NCBI GenBank assembly: GCA_031002005.1
Contig: CM061919.1
Coordinates: 226,422,739-226,486,738 of the forward strand
Length of the DNA: 64,000 bases
Reading direction: 5' to 3'
Source of the DNA: Vandiemenella viatica
Lineage: Eukaryota; Arthropoda; Insecta; Orthoptera; Morabidae
Positions 21,925-31,930 of the stretch are shown piece by piece (within the stretch, counting starts at the first letter, position 1; every line of letters begins with the position of its first letter). The notes beneath the pieces were generated by a model. That model saw nothing but the letters and a program-made list of their open reading frames with translations, was not told where the DNA came from and did no database searches. The translations under genes and the position numbers were made by a program.

Positions 21925-22212
21925 ATACACCTGTTGGTGCTGCACCATCAAGTGTGGGAGGCAGTACAGATGATGTCTTCACTGGTTTTTTGAGTGCTCC
22001 TGCACCTTCCACCACATCTTCAACTTCAGCTGGTAATGGTGCTCCCGACACCTCCAGGACATCCCCAGCACGTACAGAAGGTGGCCGCTCTGCTGAGGAA
22101 GAAAGTTTTTTCAACCAGCCGGCTGCGTCTACTCAGGAGAAGCGACAGCTCACAAAGGACTCGATACTTGCTCTGTATGGCACTGTGCCCTCCCAGCAGT
22201 TTGCCATACCAG
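21925..22212 (+). CDS. Smap: SMAP exon (Ser/Thr/Pro-rich middle, conserved KDSILALYG block)
   Basis: The first two bases complete an Asp codon and give LLGL-D across the junction. It then encodes 95 residues: TPVGAAPSS, TDDVFTGFLSAPAPSTT, a Ser/Thr-rich low-complexity stretch, FFNQPAA, and TKDSILALYGTVPSQQFAIP. The KDSILALYG block is a second conserved feature of SMAP proteins, lying between the clathrin box and the glutamine/methionine-rich tail. Acceptor TTTGTCAG, donor GTTGGT at 22213, phase 1. The low-complexity region is likely disordered. Confidence 0.95.
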
Positions 22213-22784
22213 GTTGGTTCTGTTTAGCTTGCATGTCACGTTATTTCTGTAGTTTCTGGTGTCTAGTTTTGCAATTTGGTTCATTCACATTTGGTCACTG
22301 AAATGACTGATTAAAAGAAATTAATTAAGAATACTTTTGGCCAACCATTTCATATTGTGTAAAAAAGTGGTCAGCTTGAGTGTCTTATTAGTAAGTGTGT
22401 TCCTTGTTTCTTGCACAGAAATATTGAATTGTTTTTGTAAGTCACTTGTCCGCAGTTTCTAAATTGGCTTGTTATTGGGCAGTTAGGTCTAAAAATCTAA
22501 TTTAAAATGTGTGCACAACATCTTGGCATTGAAAACAGCTGTGGTAGAGTTATTATTACTAATATTAAAATATCATTTTTAAATTTATTTTAGTTTGCTT
22601 AAGGCCTTAGGGCCATACCTCACATTCCAAATATCACGTCTATCTTTTCACCGTTCTCTTCCACTCTCCTCCTATGAATATCACTATTGATCTGTTTCAT
22701 GCATTTTTCTCAACATTTTTCTCTTTAAGTTTCCATATTCAGCTTCAAATATTAGTTTTTATAATACTGTTCCATCTTCAAGGT

Positions 22785-22945
22785 TTGATCCATGGTTTTT
22801 CTAGGTCACTCCAGGCAAATGTTGGAATTGTTCATAAGATAGCTCATGGGCATCTCTTCCCATGCATAAACCTTTACTTATGGGATAGGTGCAACGCACC
22901 TTGTACTACCCACTTTTTAGTGAATAGGGAAGTAAAAATAAAAGG
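22785..22945 (+). repeat. SINE-C copy
   Basis: GATCCATGG, AGGTCACTCCAGGCAAATG, AGCTCATGGGCATC, ATAGGTGCAACGCACC and CTTTTTAGTGAAT occur in the family order. The head is missing. Confidence 0.75.
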
Positions 22946-24071
22946 AGAACTCGTCATTCTGTCTGTTCTGTGAACACCCATTTTTTTCAAATGGTTTTAT
23001 GCTGATTTACAATTTTTGTTTTTATATGTTTAAACCATCTAGCTTGATATTCATTTAATTCATCCAGTAAGGCCCTTCTGATATCATAGTGTATTCTGTC
23101 TGTCCTTTTGAAATCCTAAAATTGACCTTAGGAACTTCATTTCTGATGTCTGAATTCTTTATATTTGTTTAGTCAGGGACTAGAATTTGTAAAGCAATAT
23201 GGTGATCACTGTAATTTTGCAAAAATTTTATAATAGATTCTGCATTTTCCCTTGTGAAGCTCTTTTAATAGTACCACAAATGTACAAAATTTATTTAGTT
23301 TCAAAATCTTTATTCTTACTATTATTCAGAGTCAGAATGTACCAAAGTTATTTCAATTCTGTAACCTGGTATATAGGTATTTCTGCTCTTTGTCAAATGT
23401 TTTCTTGTAAAAGCTTGTATTTTGGGTTTGTATGCTGATATTTCTGTAATGGTAACAATGGAGTGAAAGAACTACCGCGAGACAATATTTCTGTGGAAAG
23501 GAAATATAAATTATACCCAACACTCAACAAAGTTGAAGGGAGGAGGGCAGCAGCAACGCAAAATAATATACAAACACACTATTTCGGGGCTAACCCTTTG
23601 TCAAGTAGAAAGAGTTCATTACTGACAAGGGGAGTTCAGATTTTGATGTGCTTTGGCACAGACCTTCTCAATTGAAAACACATACTTGGAGTTTGTGCAG
23701 ATAACTCCCCCCTTCCCATTATGTTGTTCCCTTTTCCATGACTCGTGGTCAGCGGCGGATCTAGGAATTTTCTGAGCCGGAGCAAAAACTGAGATTACTG
23801 CTCCCATTGTTGTTACACTGACAGTGTCGTCTCCCAGGTTAATAGTAGAGCTGCGGAGAAAAAAAAAGGTTTCCGCGACTTAAAGCTCCGTCCTTCAAAC
23901 ACAATTTTGCTGCCCCCCTGAAGTTGCTGCCCCCCCTTATCCCCTAAATCTCGGTACTGCACGTGGTTACCTTATACATAGGAAAAATCCACCAGATAGT
24001 GCTTGTCTCTTATAATAAATCACATTTTAGTATAGCATGTTTTGTTTCATTATTGCCTTTGAGGACAGTGT

Positions 24072-24755
24072 TTAACACTTTCGCGCCGGAGCCCGAGTCA
24101 GAATTGGGCCGCATGGTATTGTCATCCTGCCGGGCCCGAGCCTGACTCGGGCCGCTGATAACTGCCAATTTCCGCCGTCTCATAACTCAGATCCCGGTTT
24201 TTCCACATGGTATTGTGTCTGTCAATGTTTCTATATTACGTGCTGCCATCTAGCGAGTATTTCTGAGACTATCTTCAGCTGTACATTATATTATTTCGGC
24301 TACAGAAACTCCCGTGTTTTTCGTGTGTCCGTCTTTTTGCAGAAAGTTTTCGTTGTTGTTTGCTCTTCAAATTTCTGGGTGAAAGAATGAAGGACGAAAA
24401 AATATTAGCTCTTTTAGATGAAATGATAGACGATTCAGGTTCTGAACTAGACATTGAATAGTGGGAAAGTGTTTCAGATAACCGTAAAGTGATTGCAAGA
24501 CTTTTAGGTAACCTTATAGTGATTGTAAGACTTTTTTCAAAAACTGAAAATACATACTCATAAATTTGATTATAAACACTTTTTTACCTTTCTTCTGATG
24601 TCATACCCCATTTACATAAAGTGTACAAGTCGAACTACAATAATATGAAAATTTCTTGGATGTAGCGTTAATTAATAAGAAGTCATAAAAATCGCAAAAA
24701 AGGCCAGTAATTTGAGCACCCAGGAGTGCAGAAGCCCCAGGCGCAAATGTGTTAA
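24072..24755 (+). mobile_element. Non-autonomous piggyBac-like element, 676 bp between TTAA sites
   Basis: TTAA lies on both sides (24072-24075 and 24752-24755). The inverted ends share CACnTTyGCGCC: CACTTTCGCGCCGG on the left and the inverse of GGCGCAAATGTG on the right. The left end is locally CpG-rich with the near palindrome CCCGAG...CTCGGG. A short frame (24387-24461) begins MKDEKILALLDEMIDDSGSE and stops after 24 codons, resembling the acidic N-terminus of piggyBac-type transposases. The rest of the transposase is missing, so it depends on another element. Confidence 0.8.
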
Positions 24756-25334
24756 ACTCAAATTATTCGTGATTATTCATTTTTTTTTTCTTTCTTTCTG
24801 TATTCGTCGTCTTCCTTTTCTCTTCCCAAAACCCCTTCTGTGTTCACTGTGTTCTTGTTTCCTTTGTTTTGTCCATTTTGTTCCTGTTTACTTCTGTATT
24901 CTGAATTTTGTGTTCATAATTTGTTCCTGAATTGTCCCCTTTTCTTTGTCATTTCCTTGCTGATCCCTGCATAATTTAAGTCCTCTTATATTTCATGGAA
25001 CCAATTGGTTTTCCTGATCAAGCCATTTATCACATCAGAAATCCTCTGTGAGTATAGAGTTGTTAATTCTTTGTAAGTGTACATAGAATTGTAATCTGCA
25101 TCTTCTGATCATATCTGTGGGTCTATCTGTATAGTTCTTTTGTTGGTATTTTCATCCATATGCTGTCTTTATGTATTGCTCCAAAAACTTATGTTTATTG
25201 TTTAATTTTGATGAAACATACAAGCCCCATTCCAATTTCCCTACCCATCCATTTTTTGTTTTAAATTTTTTAATCATTTCAGGCAAATATTTAGCATTTT
25301 CGTCAGCAATTCCGATACCTGTCCCCCTTACCCG

Positions 25335-25545
25335 CAAAAGCACTCGGGCATCCTGATCTGGGTTTTCCATGGTTTCCCTAGATTGCTCCAGGCGAATGCT
25401 GGGATGGTTCCTCACAATAGCCCATGGGTGCCTCCTGCCATATCCCATATATTCCTTCCAAACCATTACCTTTCCGGATAGGTGCAATACACCCTCCGCC
25501 GAACACTTTTGGTGAATCACAGAGTAATAGTAATAGTAAGAACAT
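25335..25545 (+). repeat. SINE-C copy, best preserved
   Basis: Begins CTCGGGCATCCTGATCTGGG then TCCATGGTTTCCC, GCTCCAGGCGAATGCTGGG, CCCATGGGTGCCTCC, ATAGGTGCAATACACC, CTTTTGGTGAATCAC, and ends in AGTAATAGTAATAGTAA. The first 65 bases parallel the SINE-A core; the rest is family-specific. Confidence 0.85.
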
Positions 25546-25579
25546 TTTCCCCTACCCTTCTGGCTGCAATTAAGTGCTA

Positions 25580-26140
25580 ATTGTAATTATGGTAATCTCT
25601 TCTATGTACTATCTCTAATTTTTCTATCACTATCCATCTATGCCTGCCTGCCTTATTCATTCCCATTCATCTCCTGTCATCCTATAAATCCCAGCATTGT
25701 TCCATTATTGTATCAGTTGCCAACTGTGTTCTGCTGTAATTTCCACAAACGAATCTTACTGGCTACCTTTGCATCCCTCCAATTCCAGTATTTGACACAC
25801 ACAACCTGGATCTCACACTACGCCATCATACTAGAACAATTGTCTGATCAGCTGTCTCGGTTCCCTTGTTTTGCTGTTTCTTTTCCTTCCCACCCATTCC
25901 AGTAAATGCAGGGTTTGGAAACCATTTCTTGCCAACTGCTCAATACGTCCTGACCAGTTAAGATTATTGTCAAAAGATATGCCAAAATAATTATACCTCG
26001 TGTTTTCATCTAGCAGTTCCTTCTCTACCTAATAATCAGATAAAACCTATATTTTCCAATAAATTGTATACCTAATAAGCTAACTCTTTGGTGTTTTTAT
26101 CTATGGTCCATACTGATCTACCCAGCCAGATATTGTCCAG
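25580..26140 (-). mobile_element. LINE fragment, strongly decayed
   Basis: The minus strand contains segments parallel to the LINE at 34395-35345: the region before the thumb, the LGI-FDNNLNWSG-like block (around 25940-25985) and the WVD-like block near 26120-26140. Frames are broken throughout. Confidence 0.6.
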
Positions 26141-26283
26141 TCTTTCAGCGATCAGCTCTGTGTACATTTTTGTTTGATATTTGGCATCTGTTTGGTAAAT
26201 TTTAGTTTGTGTTTTTATGATTGCAGCTATTTTATAAATCCATGTCATTAAAGCAGAATGTAAAACTAAGCTAAAATTGACAG

Positions 26284-26414
26284 GTGGAGCATTTCCCCAG
26301 CCTCCAGCTGCTTTCCCTCCAGTTGCAGCTGCAGTCCCTTATGCTGTTCCTACAGCTGCTGCACTTCCTAATGGATTGATGGCTGGGCCAGTTATGCCAA
26401 CAACAGCTTTGCAG
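26284..26414 (+). CDS. Smap: SMAP exon (Pro/Ala-rich segment)
   Basis: Together with the split Gly codon it encodes 44 residues: GGAFPQPPAAFPPVAAAVPY, then AVPTAAALPNGLMAGPVMPT and TALQ. It is low-complexity Pro/Ala sequence, as expected for the disordered tail of SMAP proteins. Acceptor TTGACAG, donor GTAATA at 26415. It enters in phase 1 and leaves in phase 0, consistent with both neighbours. Confidence 0.93.
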
Positions 26415-26845
26415 GTAATATAGTATTATAATTTCTGCTGAGTAATATTTTGTGGATTGTTAATAAATACATTAATTACTAGGTTTTCAGTAGGAAATAC
26501 CACGGAAGATTGGCACAGGTTATCACATTTTGATTTTTACAGCCGATTCTCTGAACACCGTCCCAACTTTGAACAAACCGCTGTAAACTGCATCTATTGA
26601 GTTAAGTTTCTGCATTTATTTTTATTTTTACAACCACAACATTAAAAAGTGTGTGGCTGCAGAAAATCACCAAACACTGTAAGTTGTGGTTGGTTTACGC
26701 AGAATGGAGTTAGTTGGTGTAGACCTTATTAAAAATTTGATGAAAATAAACTGAGCAAAAACAAAAAGAAAGAAAGAAAGAAAACCTGTAATTCGCAGAA
26801 ATACTTCCAATACATAAAAATGTTATTGTAACTCATTTGCGTATA

Positions 26846-26846
<1 letters not shown>

Positions 26847-26879
<33 letters not shown>
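26847..26879 (+). repeat. A33 homopolymer
   Basis: Uninterrupted run of A; no clear retroelement adjoining it on the 5' side. Confidence 0.95.
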
Positions 26880-26881
<2 letters not shown>

Positions 26882-27367
26882 CTTAGTAATAGAAGGCAGG
26901 AAGCAAGTCTGAGAGAAACTAAAAGAAACCAGACATAGTAATATTGGAGTTATTAGGATCATTTTGATGACGTAGGTTTGGCGAACTTCACTCATTAGTT
27001 GTAGCTCATCTGCTTTTCTCACAGTATTTTCATATTTGTACCAAATTTCATATACTTTTTATGCCACATCCAAAACTTACATTTTGCCATTGTTTTAACT
27101 AGAACATCAGTTTCATCCAATGATGATTCCTGGATACTGAGCAACGTCGCAGGTGACTATTACAAATTTCCTCACTACCAGTGTTTCTGAGCTGTGTTTA
27201 TATTGGCTCTTCAGCTTTCGACCTCACCATTCTCATCTTTTGGAGAGATGTTAACTAGGCTAGATAGTCCGAACTCCTGTCCATGGGGTGTCTGAGCTTA
27301 AATATGGTCTGTTTCACTTGTGTCCCTTCCATGGAAAAGTAGATGTTCATCAAATCTGTCATTGCTG

Positions 27368-27820
27368 TCAACATAATTCAGTTACTTGAACTTGTAAAAT
27401 AGATTTTGCACTTAGTTTCTTCATTTTCTCCACTTTTGGTGTGATATACTTCTTAGTTTTCTTTTCCATTTTGGTTTTTTGGCTCTTCCTTTCTTCACCA
27501 AATGATTGTCTAACAGGAGTGTCTGTCAATACCTCTGATTTCCTCCTTTCCTGGCCTCTGGTAAGCTGTCTTCTTGTAGGCACCTTTGGCAGTGGTCTCA
27601 TCAAACAAGGTGATAAGTAGGGTTAGGGGAGAATCTTGGGATACATTTTCAGTGTCATTGAATACATTAGTGATTGCATCAGCTGAAGTTAACAGGCTTC
27701 GTGAGATTCTGCTACATTTTCATTTGGGGAAAGATTTGGCAGATGAGTACAGTAAAGGCATTTGCAGGAAAAATGTAAGCCTTAAGCCGACTGATTCTTG
27801 GTTAGGAACACAGTAGTGAT
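27368..27820 (-). mobile_element. pogo/Tigger-like transposase C-terminal fragment
   Basis: The minus-strand frame 27604-27368 reads MRPLPKVPTRRQ, TRGQERRKSEVLTDTPVRQ, then a Lys/Glu-rich run. The combination PLPK...RGR(K)..KS.vLTDTP followed by KK/E-rich sequence is typical of the C-terminal tail after the DDE domain in pogo/Tigger or jerky-type transposases. An Asp/Asn-rich piece continues upstream to about 27820. The catalytic domain is absent. Confidence 0.5.
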
Positions 27821-27874
27821 ATTTGATGGACTCGCAAGTTTGAGTGCCTTTGACACCCTCAGTTTCCTATTATA

Positions 27875-28631
27875 CACTAGAGAGCCAAAGAAACTGGTAC
27901 ACCTGCCTAATATCGTGTAGGACCTCTGTGAGCATGCAGAAGTGCCACAACACAACTTGGCATGGACTCGACTAATGTTTGAAGTAGTGCTGGAGGGAAT
28001 TGACACCATGCATCCTGCAGGGCTGTCCATAAATCCGTAAGAGTACGAGGGGGTGGAGATCTCTTCTGAATGGCACGTTGCAAGGCATCCCAGATATGCT
28101 CAATAATGTCCATGTCTGGGGAGTTTGGTGGCCAGTGGAGGTGTTTAAACTCAGAAGAGTGTTCCTGGATCCACTCTGCAGCAATTCAGGAAATGTGGGG
28201 TGTCGCATTGTCCTGCTGGAATTGCCCAAGTCCGTCGGAATGCACAATGACCATGAATGGATGCAGTTTATCAGTCAGGATTCTCTTCAGTCGTCGTTGG
28301 TCCCGTTCTTGCAGGATATTTTTCCGGCCGCAGCAATGTCTGATTCCTGATGTTCACGGTGCACTCGTGAAATGGTTGTACGGGAAAATCCCCACCTCAT
28401 TGCTACCTCGGAGATGCTGTGTCCCATCTCTCGTGTGCCGACTATAACATGACGTTCAAACTCACCTAAATTGTGATACTGCCATTGTAGCAGCAGTAAC
28501 CAATCTAACGCCTGCGCCAGACACCTGTTGTCTTATATACGCGTTGCCGACTGCAGTGCCGTACTTCGAGTGTATACATATATCTGTGTTTGCATACACA
28601 TGCCTGTACCAGTTTCTTTGGCTCTTCAGAG
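27875..28631 (-). mobile_element. Internally deleted Tc1-like element, 757 bp
   Basis: Flanked by TA (27873-27874 and 28632-28633). Both ends share a perfect 21-bp inverted segment within the terminal repeats (27881-27901 and 28605-28625; begins AGAGCCAAAGAAACTGG). The minus strand retains an N-terminal helix-turn-helix piece near 28350-28480, a QQDNATPH-like piece with the second catalytic Asp near 28190-28215, and a 68-residue C-terminal end reading IIEHIWDAL and RGPTRY (27907-28113). The part with the first catalytic Asp is deleted. It is a different family from the element at 13836. Confidence 0.9.
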
Positions 28632-30963
28632 TATATTGCTGTAGTTGGTCATCCACACATCATGTTGAGCATTAACATATTTCTTCAAAAGGCCAAATAA
28701 CATATCTATTGATTATGTCCTTCAGAGTTTTGCTTCTTTCCTCTGGTTACACATTTGTATTAACAGCTTTTACCTGTGAAGATGGCAATAGATTCATGAA
28801 ATTCATAGTTTCCATTTTCATGCTTTAATGAAGATCATTAAGTTTCGCAATGTTCAAGATTTATGCTAATTAATGAAATACGAATGTTGGGTTGGATGGC
28901 TAACACATGAGTATGGCCATTACTAGGATATGAGGATAGGACAGCATTGTTTCTTTTCTTCACTGATATTCACCATTCTGTTCTTTTTAAGTCTGCATCA
29001 GAGAGCTCTTTTCGTTCAAGGATTATGTTAATTACTGTTTTCTCAGGGTGCTGCAATAGGAGCGAAGAATCAATACATGTGGTAGGATTGGTTAAATTAG
29101 AGTGATGAAGTACACTACAAGAAAAGTTGTATAAAATATTGTCGGGCCTTCCCTTGTGGGAGGCTTGAGAACATTCAGGCCTCATTTTTTTTTTTTTTTT
29201 TTGTGCATGTAGGTCGATGGTATAGTGTAGCATCCATCCTCCAGTCACATTATTATTCATTTAGTTATTAAATATTAAAATGCAATTAACTTTAAAGAGT
29301 TTCAGTGGAATTCAAAACATGGTGCAATATAGTATGTTCCTGATGTTGATAATACATGCATAGGTAAAAAAAAAAAAAAAAATCAAAATAAGTTGGTGGT
29401 TCGCAGCATTATTTTTGACAATTTATCAGTCCTTGGGTTGAAATAGCTTTAGAAACATTGGGTTAAAGTGTTTAAAAAGAGCCATATTAGTGTTCGTGAT
29501 GAAGTGGCTGACCATCAGTCATCACTAGGGTTCGGATCTTTAGGAAAAGTCATATTTTTTTCCCGCCTTCTTTTTGACCTGAAATGCAGAAATAAACACT
29601 GATTCGACGTTTCTGATTGTATTTAAATGTATTTTATATAGCCTATAAATGCATATTTGGGCCATTTTCCTAATTATGGTCATATTTCAGCAATTTTTAT
29701 GGTCATATGGTCATATTTTGAGGATAAAACTGGTAATTTTTGATAGAAGTTGTAGATGAAAAGAAATTAAGATAATTATTCAGAGAAATATATTCCTGTT
29801 ATACATTGGAGAAAGAAACGAAACTAATTGTAACTAAATTGTTCAGAATTCACCAGCCAAGAATTAAAGTTATAAATTATTCTCACTCTCTAAACTTTAA
29901 TGTTCCGCCCGCTTTTTAAATTCGACTATGCAGCAGCATTATGCCTGTGTCGAGCCGCGTCAATCAATGTCTCACTTCCGACGGTATCGCGGGAATTGAG
30001 TCCACTGCAGTGACCCACCGATGAGTTGAGAGGAATCAATTGTCTTCCTATGATTCAGTACGGCGAAACTGCTGCTTTGCGGGAAACCCGTCCCTACCTG
30101 GGTCAGGTATTCCCCACATACCAGACTCTCCGCGTCGAAACAAACACAAAGCCTTCAGCCACTCACGCACTGTCACCAATGCTTTTGAAAATAATCCTGA
30201 ACCAGTGCACACAGGGGTATTTGACACAAAAAGCCGATCAAAAGTAAAAAAAAAAAATTTTAAGCAAATTCCAAGAACTTGTATCTACCTGACTCGAGAC
30301 AAATGTCTATAGAATAACAATCAGCTATGTTTTTTAAATAAGCTTCATTCCCCACCCCGTGAACAGTCATCTTCTGAGCACATTCCAAGACCCACGTACT
30401 GTTGACAACCAAATACAAGGAAATTATAAGTTGTACCAATTTAATTTGTGAGTGATGTTAAGTGAGTAGGGGTGATTTTAATCATGGATATTGTTCAGCT
30501 AGGTACCTAGAATTGAAATAATAGTAACATACATCTAAAGGTATCGCACAACTTTATTTCTAAACTTTTGTTAACTGACTCATTTTGCACTGATTTTTTT
30601 ATTACGAAAAGTATTAAAGAGTGATTTTGTTAAGTTTCCGGACCTTTCCCGAGTCTGATTTCTTGTATGGTATTAGTTTAGTGTACTATCTTGGTGTTTC
30701 ATTGAAAATTAGGTGCCAAAAAGTGCCAAACGTCTATTTATTCGAAAAAATTCTAGATTATTTACAATGAAACAAACTTACTTTTTTTCCGTCACATTAA
30801 TTCATCTAAGATTTTCTTTGTTATGGACTCTTCTGGTATCATGCTCATGACCCGAAAAGTTATTTATGATATGAGTTAACACGAGGAAGGAAATGATTTC
30901 GTGCAAAAGTTGGAATTAGTCGAGGAAAATATTTGAAATCAACCGACATTCACGGTCGAACAA

Positions 30964-31167
30964 ACGCAACAGTTCGAACAAAAGTTTTCATGGCTTAAAT
31001 TGGAAATTAAAAGAAAATGGCAGGCTGCTAAGAGAACTGAGAGTGTATTTTTTAAAAAATGCCATGATTGGTTCAAAAAATGTATCGAAATCCCCATAAA
31101 ATCTAATCCGACCAATGTGGGTCAGCCTAGAAAATCTTTCGATGATTTGACCGATTTTGACCAATGA
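30964..31167 (+). pseudogene. N-terminal piece of an uncharacterised insect TE-associated protein
   Basis: An open stretch reads TQQFEQKFSWLKLEIKRKWQ, then ESVFFKKCHDWFKKCIEIP and NVGQPRKSFDDLTDFDQ before a stop. The pattern of a Trp-Leu helix followed by G(R)P-KSFDDLs is one I associate with recurrent unnamed proteins in insect genomes, a memory-based impression. No catalytic motif is visible. Confidence 0.4.
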
Positions 31168-31299
31168 TGTCCACACAGATAATAGGTATTAACAAAACAT
31201 TAATTGATAGATTTTATACTATAATGTGAATGATATATAGTGGGCACAAGATAGACATAAAAAATTATTCCCCACCGCCACGAAAAATTTAAGATGTAC

Positions 31300-31665
31300 T
31301 GTACATTGAACTGTACTCGTGGCATCCAATGTCACCTATACAAGAAGTATTTATTGAGGGCCCACTTATAATAGAGTATGCACTTTTGCCTATAGGCACT
31401 CTGTCAGAAGCAGCAGCAGAAGCTAGAAACAAATATTTTCGACGATTTAGGGAGACACACTCCAGAAAACTTAGTAGGGTTTAGTGCAACACAGATGTCA
31501 TTAATAGGCTTTCATTAACTTAGGATCCGTATTTGAGCTTCATCAGGCACAAAACTCCCAAAACATCTAAATCATTCAATCCAGAAACTATTAAAATATT
31601 GATTTAATGGGAACCGAGTACTCAAGAAGAGAACGAGCCATAAGGAGAAGGTTCCGACGACGAAG
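31300..31665 (+). pseudogene. C-terminal piece of the same uncharacterised protein family
   Basis: Broken frames read VFIEGPLIIEYALLPIGTLS then EAAAEARNKYFRRFRETHSR, an altered stretch TDVINRLSLT, DPYLSFIRHKTPK and an acidic end DDEGWDGSSE. The order LLPIG.LSE.A.EARNK..RRFRE..(S)RK, then a DPY block and acidic tail, recurs in unnamed insect proteins as I remember them. Stops at two points show decay. Confidence 0.4.
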
Positions 31666-31930
31666 GATGGGACGGTTCGTCAGAATGATAATTTAGTGCA
31701 CATGTATGATTATTGTGTAGGTATTTTGTAAATATTCGCTTAATATGTTATAAAGTGTATGAACACAGTACGTGTTCTTTATAATTACTCCTACTTCACA
31801 GTTATAAGTTCTTATACACAAAAGAAGAGAAACAAAAATCAAAATTACGTAGAAATAATTTTGATCGACTTTTTGTGTCAAATACCCCTGTGTGCAGTGT
31901 TAAATCTGCAGTGGATCAGTGAGTACCGCC

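Larger units (their letters stand above)
22213..26283 (+). other. SMAP intron C, 4071 bp
   Basis: Contains a SINE-C copy (22785-22945), a repeat with a GGCGGATCTAGGAA end (about 23750-23960), a non-autonomous piggyBac-like element (24076-24751), a SINE-C copy (25335-25545) and a minus-strand LINE fragment (25580-26140). Parts 22946-23750 and 24756-25334 hold nothing recognised. Confidence 0.9.
30206..31896 (+). mobile_element. Nested element with about 38-bp inverted ends, superfamily unknown
   Basis: Inverted copies of a 38-base segment (30206-30243 and 31859-31896; outer part TGCACACAGGGGTATTTGAC) differ at only one position by eye. The right end is followed by GTGTTAA and the left preceded by TGAACCAG, so a TTAA target with one mutated copy is possible but not proven. 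The interior encodes broken pieces of one protein family (see next two entries). If the ends are real this element inserted into the 5' leader of the hAT transposase gene. Confidence 0.7.

Noticed and set aside
24076..24180. CpG-rich block as a gene promoter or CpG island
   Set aside because: It coincides exactly with the left end of a TTAA-flanked piggyBac-like element.
26761..26780. AAAG microsatellite as a regulatory site
   Set aside because: A short simple repeat with no further support.
30206..31896. Calling the nested element piggyBac
   Set aside because: Only one flank has TTAA (the other reads TGAA) and the coding pieces do not look like a piggyBac transposase.
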